A DNA stretch of 64,000 nucleotides from contig NZ_DLHA01000024.1 in assembly GCF_002482975.1 (NCBI RefSeq), positions 921 to 64,920 of the forward strand. The letters are read 5' to 3'. This document shows, piece after piece, positions 35,354 through 42,978 of this stretch (the first letter of the stretch is position 1; each line of letters starts with the position of its first letter). Position numbers and translations under genes: made by a program. Below the pieces are notes generated by a model, which was not told the origin of the DNA, made no database searches, and saw only the letters and a list, made by a program, of their open reading frames with translations. This DNA comes from Flavobacterium sp. UBA7680 (GTDB taxonomy: Bacteria > Bacteroidota > Bacteroidia > Flavobacteriales > Flavobacteriaceae).

Positions 35354-36529
35354 TCATTTCTTTAGGTCTAAATAAAATTCAATACCAGCATCTGGAAAAA
35401 TAGCAGAATACACTTTCTTCTTAGTGTTATAACTCAAAGGGTTTATTTCGATTAAGATTTTAATATTTTCAATGTATCGATAATCAATTAAACTAAAGAT
35501 GTAATCTATAAAATTAAATGCACTTTCATAATACTTTTCGACATTTTCTTTTGAAGGATTTAAGTACGTTTTATTTAGAACTTCGATTTGAAAAGATTTT
35601 TTAGTAAGATTAAATAACGGAAATATATCATCAAAATATTCTTCTCCTAGAATGTTTATTTTAGAATTTTCGTCAAAGTGAACATACTTATTTCTGATAG
35701 ACATTAGATCTAAAATATTTTTTATCTCTTGTCTATCTATATCGATATCATGATTAAATATATGAGTGAAGAACTTTATGTTTTCTAACTTTTCCTTAAA
35801 ACTGTAGTTAAGATATTTTTTTAAGACATTTTCATAATTCAACAATTCCTTTTTTACTCCTATTCTAATGATAATATTAATAAAAGATTCGATCATAAAA
35901 GCCGTATTTAACAATAGAGATTTAGCTTTTGGATGAAAGGTGATTAAATTATCTGTATACAGTTTAAGATCAGAAAGATAAATGTCTATATCTTCTTTTG
36001 GGGCAATGTGACCTTTAATTAAAGATGGCTCGTCCAAATTTTTACTACGGACTTCTTCGATTAAATCAGTTATTGAATTCAAATAGCTCTTATAATGGTT
36101 TATATAAACTATATGTTTTTCAAATTTCAAAATTTGAATATTTATCTCATCTTTATATTTTTCAAGGTTTTTTTGAAAAAACGTATGTATATTAAAGTTA
36201 GAATCTTCATGATAAAAAGTAACTTCTAATTGTTTGCATGTTCTTACAAGATGAACAAATCCTTCATCATTTTCAACTACAAAATCCCACCATATTAAAT
36301 TGTCCAGAGGAAGTCCTTCTTTAAACATTGTGTAAATTCCATTTGGCTTGTCAATACCTACACATTTAAATAAAGAATACAATCTTAAACAATTATAGTT
36401 TAGATCTCGAATTGATTCTATCTTATAATCTGCTTTTTTTTGAAAAAAGTCTAAGTATTTTACAGGTACTAAATTCCAGTTTGCTATTTCATAATCGACT
36501 GCTTTTTCCATGAAAATCTTAAATTTCAA
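35354..36529 (-). CDS. HEPN-like protein with RNKYVH motif (cluster gene 5)
   Basis: 391 residues. No signal peptide or membrane helix. The region about 205-300 is helical and contains SIRNKYVHFDE, an RX4H motif (Arg279, His284) typical of catalytic HEPN ribonucleases. The N-terminal 200 residues resemble no family I know; they include an LIWWDFVVENDEGF segment. It is the last gene of the five-gene cluster, 45 bases after the small gene. More A+T rich than the chromosome on either side. RNase activity is inferred from the motif only. Confidence 0.65.
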   Translation of the reverse strand: MKFKIFMEKAVDYEIANWNLVPVKYLDFFQKKADYKIESIRDLNYNCLRLYSLFKCVGIDKPNGIYTMFKEGLPLDNLIWWDFVVENDEGFVHLVRTCKQLEVTFYHEDSNFNIHTFFQKNLEKYKDEINIQILKFEKHIVYINHYKSYLNSITDLIEEVRSKNLDEPSLIKGHIAPKEDIDIYLSDLKLYTDNLITFHPKAKSLLLNTAFMIESFINIIIRIGVKKELLNYENVLKKYLNYSFKEKLENIKFFTHIFNHDIDIDRQEIKNILDLMSIRNKYVHFDENSKINILGEEYFDDIFPLFNLTKKSFQIEVLNKTYLNPSKENVEKYYESAFNFIDYIFSLIDYRYIENIKILIEINPLSYNTKKKVYSAIFPDAGIEFYLDLKK

Positions 36530-36574
36530 TAAATATGAGTGAAGTAAGTCCGTTTAGTAAATTATCTATGCCTT

Positions 36575-36844
36575 TTATTTTAAAACCTTATTCAAGACAT
36601 TCTGAAATTCTTCATCCGAAAATTTAAAAATTAGATTCTCTATCTCGGAAAGTTTTTCAGAAATATTCTCGTTTGAAGCAACATTTCCTTTAATTAATTC
36701 TTGAATTTCTAATTGTCGTTTTAAGACTGACCTCAAATAACCTTGATTTGTATTGGTAATTTGTAAAATTTTAATCAAAGTTAGCCCTAAATCTACTTCA
36801 AATTTTTGCTCTCCAGGGTTTTTCAAAAAATCATTGATTTCCAT
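36575..36844 (-). CDS. Small helical protein (cluster gene 4)
   Basis: 89 residues, acidic, predicted helical throughout, with no signal peptide. It begins MEINDFLKNPGEQKFEVDLG and ends ENLIFKFSDEEFQNVLNKVLK. The family is not recognised. It is tightly packed between two HEPN-like genes (29 bases after one, 45 before the other), a position often held by a partner or antitoxin of a HEPN toxin; that is inference. Confidence 0.6.
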   Translation of the reverse strand: MEINDFLKNPGEQKFEVDLGLTLIKILQITNTNQGYLRSVLKRQLEIQELIKGNVASNENISEKLSEIENLIFKFSDEEFQNVLNKVLK

Positions 36845-36873
36845 AGTAATTATAGATTTTGTTAAAATTAAAA

Positions 36874-37731
36874 TTATTTATTTATACTTCGAGTCAAATC
36901 ATTAATCCCAGCTTTTAATACCTGCCAAGATATCTTTGCGGTATCTAGATCTGGATTAAAACCGCTACTCATCTGCTGATAAGGATGAATATAATTTCTA
37001 AAATCTCTCAAACTATGACTGTACTTTTTTACGTCGAGACCTAAAATGCCTATGTTATGAGCGACATCTATAAAATTACTTAGTGTCCAATCATAAAACG
37101 GCAAAACTTTTCCTGTATCCTTATTTTTGGGGCTCGCAGTACTTTGGTTAAATTCCCTCATTTTAGAACTTGCCACACCTAGTAAAATACCTTCTAATAC
37201 ACTGCCACACATTATTATCACAGAAAGTGGTGCATCGTGGACAATACTTTTATTAATTTCAATTAAGCGTTTATTTAAAATTTCTGTAACAGTGCTGTCA
37301 ATATTTAGTTTATATAGTGATATTTCTTTAAATTCCTTATTCAGAAACTCATTTATTGTTGAGACATCGTTCCTAACTTCTTTACTTTTAATGCCTAGTA
37401 GACGATTTATAATTTTCTCACATTCTACAACTAACAGAGCTTCATTGCTATCTATATTCTGATTGGAAATCAATTTTTGAGTTTTCCAATATTCAATTAG
37501 TTCTTTAATTACTTTCCCTACAATTAAATCTGATTCCAATTGCCAAAATACCTTCAATCTCTTAGCTTTTGAATGTCCGTAAATTTCATATTTCGTACTG
37601 TATATATCGAGCTTAGTGAGGTTAAATATAAATTCTTGGAAAGAGGTGTTTGAAAAATTTAGAACATATCCACCATCCATTCCTAAAATCCTTTCGATCA
37701 TTAATTTTTCAGATTGTTTAATTTCTGCCAT
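36874..37731 (-). CDS. Abi-like HEPN protein with RX6H motif (cluster gene 3)
   Basis: 285 residues. The N-terminal block GGYVLNFSNTSFQEFI ... YGHSKAKRLKVFWQ resembles a domain recurring in abortive-infection-like proteins (recollection). The C-terminal domain (about 165-275) contains SVLEGILLG and SLRDFRNYIHPYQQ, an RX6H HEPN motif (Arg242, His249). It may be an RNase triggered by the N-terminal sensor. It starts 126 bases after gene 2, so it could have its own promoter inside the cluster. Confidence 0.7.
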   Translation of the reverse strand: MAEIKQSEKLMIERILGMDGGYVLNFSNTSFQEFIFNLTKLDIYSTKYEIYGHSKAKRLKVFWQLESDLIVGKVIKELIEYWKTQKLISNQNIDSNEALLVVECEKIINRLLGIKSKEVRNDVSTINEFLNKEFKEISLYKLNIDSTVTEILNKRLIEINKSIVHDAPLSVIIMCGSVLEGILLGVASSKMREFNQSTASPKNKDTGKVLPFYDWTLSNFIDVAHNIGILGLDVKKYSHSLRDFRNYIHPYQQMSSGFNPDLDTAKISWQVLKAGINDLTRSINK

Positions 37732-37857
37732 TACAATTTTTTTTTAATAAAAATTAAGATAATATAATAACGCACATGCAATATTCGCATAAAAATGAGT
37801 GGTTAAAATCCCACTAACTTTCCACTAATTACCCAACATTTATGTTTAAAGTTATTT

Positions 37858-38634
37858 CTATAATTTGTATTTTAGAATAACATTTTTAATTATATCTTCA
37901 ATAAATTCAGTAGTCTTACTTTCAGTAACAACAATGTTTGAAGGATGCGCGTAAGAATTACGGATCCCTAATTTAGCATCTAATATTTTTCTTATATCAT
38001 TACTAATTATATTAGCACTTCTGCAAAACTCAATAAATTTATTTTCTGGAATTTCGCTGAAGTCATCCTTATTTGATATTTTAGAAATTTTAACCCTTTT
38101 GTCCGTATTCTTTGATAATGCTAGATTAAAACTATCTAATTCATGTTTTAATATATATTCATACAGATGATCAACAGTTAGATTCCAAACCATGACTATA
38201 GAGGCTCTATATGCTGATATTTCGAAACAATTAATAGCCTCATTTAAGAATTCATTTTCTATTGGATTTGTTACATATGTTAAAATTTCTCTTAGTTCCT
38301 TTTTAAGTTTTGCTTTGACAGGGTTTTTTATGATATTAGACTCTAATGCAATTCTTAAGTTTCTATGTAACTGATAACCATTTTTAGTTCGTAAAAATTT
38401 GGGCGTGTTCTTTTCCTTACCTTTAATATTACTAATTAAATATTGTGATATATTACTATAAGGCGTTAAATTTAAACTTTGAAAACATTCACGTACCAAA
38501 TTTATTTGAGTGTCAGGATTGTTTTTTTCTACCGTTAAGAAATAAACGAAGTAATCAATCTGATCTGAAGATTTCAAATCAAAAAAATCAGGAATGTTAT
38601 CAATAAAACTGTTTAATTCATTTGACTCAATCAT
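37858..38634 (-). CDS. HEPN-like protein paired with zinc-ribbon protein (cluster gene 2)
   Basis: 258 residues, cytoplasmic. The C-terminal helical domain carries KLGIRNSYAHPSN, an RX4H motif (Arg225, His230), preceded by the INCFEISAYRASIVMVWNL helix seen in HEPN domains. The N-terminal part includes a LTPYSNISQYLI segment and a basic central stretch. It starts six bases after the zinc-ribbon gene, so the two are probably made together and may act as a complex. Confidence 0.7.
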   Translation of the reverse strand: MIESNELNSFIDNIPDFFDLKSSDQIDYFVYFLTVEKNNPDTQINLVRECFQSLNLTPYSNISQYLISNIKGKEKNTPKFLRTKNGYQLHRNLRIALESNIIKNPVKAKLKKELREILTYVTNPIENEFLNEAINCFEISAYRASIVMVWNLTVDHLYEYILKHELDSFNLALSKNTDKRVKISKISNKDDFSEIPENKFIEFCRSANIISNDIRKILDAKLGIRNSYAHPSNIVVTESKTTEFIEDIIKNVILKYKL

Positions 38635-38640
38635 AGTTTA

Positions 38641-39759
38641 TTATTTTTTTAAATCATGCTCAATACAATTCATTCCTGAGGTAGTGAATTTGATATCGTC
38701 CCAGTTAGTTACATCTATCCAATTTTTACTATTTTTATTATTTATTAATGTTTGTTTAAGATGTGTAGGAACTTTTTTTCCTAATTCTTTTAAACATGTA
38801 AAAACATGAGACAAAGTAACGGTTTCATTTAAAATCTCAACAAGGTAATATACTATTAAAAGTGATACCTCTTCAGATGTATTTATTTTATACTTAGCTG
38901 AAAAGTCCTTTAAAGATTCTTTATCTTTAGGTCTCAAATTTAATTCCGCAAGAAATTTAGCGTCATTTCCTGAACTAACTTTTGCTTTAGTTTTCGCGCC
39001 AACTTTTTGAGAGTCTATACTTTTTTTCTTTGTATTAGAGGAGTTTGATGGCTTAGATGTTGAGTTACCTTGAAAAATTTCTAAAACCTTATTTTTTCCC
39101 TTATCTAAAAGAATATAGTTGCTATCATTTACAGGTTTAATATACATTGATCTAGTACAGTTTTTAAATAATTGCGATAATCCTTTTATCCTTGCATCAG
39201 TCTTCCTATCAGATTCTATGTATAATTGTAAAATATCTTCTCTGATAAATTCTTTAGTTCCTCCTTTTGACGCTGTAAAAGCATAAACTAAAACCCAATC
39301 AGTTTCCGTTTTAGCTAAATCTCGTAATTTTATCTCTTTCAAGTTTGGATAAGAATTATCTTCTTTAATATCTGCCATATTTGTTGTTAAAATTTCAACT
39401 TCAGCATCGATTGTATTATTTTGCTCATATTTCACATCATTTGTAGCAACGGCTGTAGGGAGAATATTTTTTGAATTTATTTTACCTGACAAAATCATTC
39501 CAAACGATTCACTTATGCTTTGTCCTACGGTATCAGTAAAAGTTGCTTTAAATTTTCTCTCTGTTTGATTTTCAGAAAACTCTATTGTATTAATATTATT
39601 TGTGGAGTTTTTCTGTTCTACTCCTTCACCGCAGAAAACACAGATGGGAGCATCTTTAAGTAGTTTTTCATTACATTTTTTACATTTAGTTTGTTTAAAA
39701 CATGTTGGACAAAAAAATCCTAATTCTGGTTGTAGACTTTCACAATATGTACAATTCAT
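38641..39759 (-). CDS. Double zinc-ribbon protein (cluster gene 1)
   Basis: 372 residues. The first 50 residues hold four CxxC pairs (CTYC, CPTC, CKKC, CVFC), two zinc ribbons. A middle region (about 120-210) is followed by a low-complexity Ser/Lys linker and a C-terminal helical domain (about 265-372; LLIVYYLVEIL, ELGKKVPTHLKQTL, FTTSGMNCIEHDL) that could be a winged helix. It is the first gene of the cluster and likely the nucleic-acid-binding or sensing partner of the HEPN protein downstream. Family assignment is uncertain. Confidence 0.7.
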   Translation of the reverse strand: MNCTYCESLQPELGFFCPTCFKQTKCKKCNEKLLKDAPICVFCGEGVEQKNSTNNINTIEFSENQTERKFKATFTDTVGQSISESFGMILSGKINSKNILPTAVATNDVKYEQNNTIDAEVEILTTNMADIKEDNSYPNLKEIKLRDLAKTETDWVLVYAFTASKGGTKEFIREDILQLYIESDRKTDARIKGLSQLFKNCTRSMYIKPVNDSNYILLDKGKNKVLEIFQGNSTSKPSNSSNTKKKSIDSQKVGAKTKAKVSSGNDAKFLAELNLRPKDKESLKDFSAKYKINTSEEVSLLIVYYLVEILNETVTLSHVFTCLKELGKKVPTHLKQTLINNKNSKNWIDVTNWDDIKFTTSGMNCIEHDLKK

Positions 39760-40217
39760 TTTTATAATTATTTAATTGGTTAATCAGTAGTTATTTGAAA
39801 AATTAAAACACAAGAAAGATACTTAAATTAGAAAGAAATTTATTATTTTTTTTCTTCATATTTTTTGCTGTAAATATTTATTTAATTGTTTACAGTAAAA
39901 TATTATTTTAAAGAATTAAAATTGCTATCATATTTTTAATTTTCTTATACAAAGGTTTAAATCAAGTGCGCAATCATTTTGCGCAGATAGAAGAAATAAA
40001 AAATTGACAGAAATATTTTCAGAATATAGACATAAACAAATTTTAATAATAGTTTTTAGAAGCCAATATAATTGTTCGAAAATTGATTTAAACAGGTAAA
40101 AGTACGTGTGGTGTAATCATATTTATCTTTATTTTTGATTTGTATTAAAAATTATATTTTTCTGAACTTAAAGTATTTATTGCAAAAAAAATATTTATTA
40201 ATTAAAAAAAAATAAAA
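39760..40217. promoter_or_regulatory. Divergent AT-rich control region between HEPN cluster and TIR gene
   Basis: 458 bases with no gene, very A+T rich, containing both promoters. The only G+C-rich feature is the perfect inverted repeat TGCGCAA-N5-TTGCGCA at 39967-39985, a candidate operator. No confident TAnnTTTG element could be assigned to either gene. Confidence 0.55.
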
Positions 40218-42677
40218 ATGGCGAAAGCATTTTTGTCCCATAGTAGTATAGATAAAAAAAGATATGTCTCAATTGTTCATAAATATCTAGGGCAGAGTAA
40301 ATGTATCTATGATGAAGTATCCTTTGAAGAAGGAATGAAAAATTATGAGGAAATTTTGAGTGGCTTAGATAGATCAGACCTATTTGTTCTATTTATTTCT
40401 AACGATTCACTGGATTCTGAATGGGTTCAAAAAGAAATTTTGAATAGCTATGACAAATTAAAAAAGGGAGAATTGCAACGAATTTTCCCCATTATTATAG
40501 ATGAGAATATCACATATAAAGATCATAGAATTCCCGATTGGATGAGAAAAGAATACAACATTCAATATATCTCTCGCCCGAAATTAGCGGCTCGAAGAAT
40601 AAATCAAAGGTTAATTGAGATTTCATGGCAATATCATCCATTAGTTAAGGAAAAGAATAATTTATTTGTAGGAAGAAATCAACAAATTTCTGAATTTGAA
40701 GAACGATTTGATTCCTTTGATTTAAATGCGCCAAATTGTGTTTTTGTTTGTGGGTTAGAGAAAATAGGACGTAAAAGTTTTAACAAGAAGGCTTTAATAA
40801 AGTGTTCAATTATTAAAGAATCTTATGAGTTTACAAAAATAAGTCTAGATATTAATGAAAGTGTAGAAGATTTTATATTAAAACTATATGATTTAGGATT
40901 TTCTGAAGAAATAGACATTAAAAATTTGATGTTTAAAACAATTGATGAAAAGCTTTCATTAATAAATCAATTATTAATCGATATTAACAAAGCCAAAGAA
41001 ATTATTCAAGTCATAGATAATGGATGCATAGTTTCTCCATCAGGAGAACTTGCTGATTGGTTTGATAGTATTATAAATAGTTTCACAGAGCATGACGACT
41101 ATCTTTACTTTAATATCATTTCAAAATATAGATTTTATAAGGCATACAATTTAAATAAAAAAATATATCATATCAATTTAAGCGAACTTGACCCCAAAGA
41201 AAGAATTGGACTTCTTAAAAGATATGCCAATTTATTTGAAATTGTATTAGATGAGGAAGCCATTGATATATTTAAAAACACATTACAAGGATTTCCCGAG
41301 CAAATTTTTTATTGTATAGATATTATTCGAGCACAGGGAATAAACTATCTTAAGGAAAATTCGTATTTAATCGTTGAATATAATACTGAAAAGGTAAAGG
41401 AACTTATAAAACAATATGAAGAAAATACAGAGTCTTTAAACTTACTTCTTTTATTATCAGAATTTGATTTTATCAGTATAGATTTTCTGAACGAATTTAT
41501 TTCACTTAGTGAAAATTACATAGGTCTAATAAAAGAATTTATCATAAATGGAATTTGCGAACACTTAGGTGCATCTAAAGAATATATTCGCTTGAATGAT
41601 GGGATTAGGGATTATATTTCAAGAACCAGAACATCAATGCCACGAGAATTTAAAGATATTATTAAAAAGCATACTGAAGCATTTGTCAACTCCATAGAAG
41701 AGTCAGATAATGATTTATCTGAAGTCGTATATACAATTAGAAATTCCTTAAAAAATGGAATAGCTGTACCAAATGAATACTTAATACCGTCTCATTTTCT
41801 AAAGACTATTAATGAGTTGTACGATAAAGGAAAAAAATATCACACTATAATTGAATTAGCAGATAGAGTACTTGAAAATTCTACTTTCATGGATAAACAT
41901 ATACTTAATGAAATTACTTACATGTTGTGCCTTTCTTTAGCAAGAATTGGTAGCAGTGATAGATTTTTTAAAGAAGTAGGAAACCTAAAAAAAGAAGATC
42001 GTTATTATTTGCTTGGCTTTTATTTCAGATTATCCGGTAACATAGGTCTCGCAAAAGAAAATATAGAAAAATTTTTAAATATCAAGAAAAACTCGATAAA
42101 AGGTAGAAGAGAGTTAGTGCAGATTTATATTGATATTGAAGATTTTGAAAATGCGTTTTCATACGCTAAGGAAATTTATGATTATGAAAAACTTAATCCA
42201 TATAATATACTAGCTTACATTCGCTGCCTTTTTAAAGTCAAAACAGATAATTATAAATTGACAATTGAAGAATTAATTAATGATTTAAAATTAATTAACA
42301 CAGACATATCTAATGAAATGTATTACAGCGTTAAAGCTGAATATATATCGACATTCGAAAATGATCGAGATACCGCTTTAGCTATAATTGATGAATGTAT
42401 TGGTAGATTTCCAGATACGCCTTTTCCATTATTAACCAAAATTGAAATTTGTGAAAAATTTAGATTACCTGAGTTAATGGTTGAAACATTGCATAAGTTA
42501 AAAGCAAAGAATCCTAAAGCTAATACATATAATAATACCATTAATATACTAGAGGTTAAAAGTCTTGCTCTCTCAGGAAAATTGGGAGAATCTCTTAGAT
42601 TGATAGATTCCAAATTAAAAAATAAATTGCCTAAAGAAAATATTGATAAGTTAATCGAAAAACTCAAGCAGTATTAA
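40218..42677 (+). CDS. TIR-STAND-repeat protein, probable defence NADase
   Basis: 819 residues. TIR domain (1-130): AFLSHSSIDK at the start and SEWVQKEI with Glu73, which lines up with the catalytic Glu of SARM1-type NADases. A STAND-like ATPase follows (about 148-400): LFVGR, then GLEKIGRKSF as Walker A with Arg in place of the usual Lys, and IIQVIDN as a possible Walker B. The C-terminal 400 residues form TPR-like helical repeats (YFRLSGNIGLAKENIE and similar). Such proteins sense phage and deplete NAD+. It stands divergent from the HEPN cluster at the right end of the element. Confidence 0.85.
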   Translation: MAKAFLSHSSIDKKRYVSIVHKYLGQSKCIYDEVSFEEGMKNYEEILSGLDRSDLFVLFISNDSLDSEWVQKEILNSYDKLKKGELQRIFPIIIDENITYKDHRIPDWMRKEYNIQYISRPKLAARRINQRLIEISWQYHPLVKEKNNLFVGRNQQISEFEERFDSFDLNAPNCVFVCGLEKIGRKSFNKKALIKCSIIKESYEFTKISLDINESVEDFILKLYDLGFSEEIDIKNLMFKTIDEKLSLINQLLIDINKAKEIIQVIDNGCIVSPSGELADWFDSIINSFTEHDDYLYFNIISKYRFYKAYNLNKKIYHINLSELDPKERIGLLKRYANLFEIVLDEEAIDIFKNTLQGFPEQIFYCIDIIRAQGINYLKENSYLIVEYNTEKVKELIKQYEENTESLNLLLLLSEFDFISIDFLNEFISLSENYIGLIKEFIINGICEHLGASKEYIRLNDGIRDYISRTRTSMPREFKDIIKKHTEAFVNSIEESDNDLSEVVYTIRNSLKNGIAVPNEYLIPSHFLKTINELYDKGKKYHTIIELADRVLENSTFMDKHILNEITYMLCLSLARIGSSDRFFKEVGNLKKEDRYYLLGFYFRLSGNIGLAKENIEKFLNIKKNSIKGRRELVQIYIDIEDFENAFSYAKEIYDYEKLNPYNILAYIRCLFKVKTDNYKLTIEELINDLKLINTDISNEMYYSVKAEYISTFENDRDTALAIIDECIGRFPDTPFPLLTKIEICEKFRLPELMVETLHKLKAKNPKANTYNNTINILEVKSLALSGKLGESLRLIDSKLKNKLPKENIDKLIEKLKQY

Positions 42678-42833
42678 ATTTCGATTTTGTTACGAATCTA
42701 GAAATGTGTCATTTCTGTCATACTTTTCAATTAACTACTTAAAGTACTCTTTTTTTTATGTATTAATATTATTGTTTAAATAGGAATTCCAGGTGGCTCT
42801 AACCCACTTTAGTATTAAGTTAGAATCATAAAA

Positions 42834-42893
42834 TTAGGCATCATTTAAAATCTTTAAATCTTCTAACAAGTGGTTCGAATTCTGTACCGTCAA
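42834..42893 (-). other. Alternative recombinase C-terminus, coding only in the circular element
   Basis: Read on the minus strand from the attachment core, this stretch continues the recombinase frame for 19 codons, beginning LTVQNSNHLLEDL, and ends TAA at 42834-42836. In the excised circle it would follow SRQVT directly and replace the 13-residue chromosomal tail. In the integrated state it is separated from the gene by 17 kb. Confidence 0.65.
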
Positions 42894-42901
42894 GGTCACT
42901 T
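42887..42901. other. attR: right attachment junction
   Basis: CCGTCAA (element half-site) plus the repeated core GGTCACTT. The nearby GGTTCGAAT (42872) mimics a tRNA T-loop but belongs to the element arm. Confidence 0.8.
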
Positions 42902-42910
42902 TGAAATAAA

Positions 42911-42944
42911 AAGCCTGAGAATTTATATTCTCAGGCTTTTTTTT
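42911..42944 (+). terminator. Displaced terminator of tRNA-Arg
   Basis: AAGCCTGAGAA pairs with TTCTCAGGCTT around TTTATA, followed by a T-run of eight to ten. It lies twelve bases after the attachment core, where the tRNA's own terminator should be in the empty site. Confidence 0.88.
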
Positions 42945-42978
42945 ATGTAGAAAGATTTTATAAACCTGAATCGTAAAA

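Larger units (their letters stand above)
25858..42893. mobile_element. Integrative and mobilizable element in tRNA-Arg, about 17.0 kb
   Basis: The ends are defined by the direct repeat GGTCACTT (25858-25865 and 42894-42901). Joining the right end (CCGTCAAGGTCAC) to the left end (GGTCACTTGACGG) restores CCGTCAAG-GTCA-CTTGACGG, a palindrome expected of a serine-recombinase attP. Joining the flanks gives a tRNA gene followed by a hairpin terminator, the expected empty site. Contents: recombinase, accessory genes, MobC-like protein, relaxase, KAP NTPase, HEPN cluster and TIR-STAND gene. No type IV secretion genes are seen, so it is mobilizable rather than self-transmissible. Confidence 0.9.

Noticed and set aside
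25858..42893. Element as a self-transmissible ICE or a prophage
   Set aside because: No type IV secretion, coupling-protein or phage structural genes are seen; only mobilization genes.
42868..42899. GGTTCGAAT...GGTCAC as a tRNA 3' fragment
   Set aside because: The T-stem does not pair and the spacing to GGTCAC is five bases too long; it is explained as the element arm of attP plus the core repeat.
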